In this document: in pieces, positions 5,182-5,208 of the stretch
How the letters are laid out: each line of letters starts with the position of its first letter
Numbering within the stretch: position 1 is the first letter of the stretch
From: Nitrospira sp. UBA2083
Lineage (GTDB): Bacteria > Nitrospirota > Nitrospiria > Nitrospirales > Nitrospiraceae
Reading direction: 5' to 3'
Length of the DNA stretch: 5,208 nt
Assembly: GCA_002331625.1 (NCBI GenBank)
Contig: DCZN01000028.1
Span: forward strand, 1 to 5,208
Notes under the pieces: generated by a model
Database searches by the model: none
Seen by the model: only the letters and a program-made list of their open reading frames with translations
What the model was told of the DNA's origin: nothing
Made by a program: the position numbers and the translations under genes

Positions 5182-5208
5182 GTGTTTTGGTGGAGGGCAC
5201 GGGAGTTG
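5182..5208 (+). CDS. Possible start of a rightward gene (partial, nine codons)
   Basis: GGAGGG at 5173-5178 stands three bases before GTG 5182, and the frame is open to the window end. The first residues read MFWWRAREL. A Trp-Trp-Arg-rich opening like this occurs at the N-terminus of some MacB-like ABC permeases, but nine codons cannot establish a family. The start and even the existence of the gene need sequence beyond the edge. Confidence 0.25.

Noticed and set aside
1..5208. CRISPR array, rRNA, intact tRNA, complete insertion sequence
   Set aside because: No regularly spaced direct repeats, no recognisable rRNA or tRNA sequence, and no transposase gene with terminal inverted repeats were found by reading.

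Overview
This 5.2 kb window looks like chromosomal DNA of a mid-GC, diderm (Gram-negative) bacterium. Two of its proteins carry cleavable export signals, and one of them ends in the C-terminal Phe typical of outer-membrane beta-barrels. The gene families seen (a beta-helix surface protein, an omptin-like barrel, a Ski2-like helicase) would fit Nitrospirota, Acidobacteriota or a related lineage. That placement is an impression from family resemblance, not a demonstrated assignment.

Layout from left to right. Positions 1-96 (+) hold an open frame entering from outside the window; it resembles the extreme C-terminus of a tyrosine recombinase. A perfect 13-bp inverted repeat (12-24 / 151-163) brackets its end. 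Positions 167-1942 (-) encode a 591-residue secreted right-handed parallel beta-helix protein. Positions 1943-2487 have no convincing gene. They contain a very good plus-strand intrinsic terminator (2175-2215) preceded by hairpins, one arm of which could also pair with the terminator arm. This is either an attenuator-type leader or a small RNA.

Next is a translationally coupled plus-strand pair. A roughly 90-residue single-pass membrane protein (2500-2772) overlaps by ATGA a 327-residue beta-barrel protein (2769-3752). The barrel keeps an Asp-x-Asp and an Asp-x-His pair at spacings that match the active site of omptin outer-membrane proteases. Convergent to it, after only 28 bp, is a minus-strand helicase gene (3781-4836). 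It encodes a clear Ski2-like RecA1 domain and stops at the inter-domain linker, with no room for the second RecA domain.

The right end (4837-5208) is mostly non-coding. It holds a 27-codon ORF with an ideal Shine-Dalgarno, four inverted repeats, and a possible start of another plus-strand gene at 5182.

Functionally the window mixes envelope genes (beta-helix, small membrane protein, omptin-like barrel) with signs of rearrangement (recombinase tail, half helicase). The points most worth following are the omptin-like active-site signature with its coupled membrane partner, the leader with mutually exclusive pairings upstream of it, and the RecA1-only helicase.
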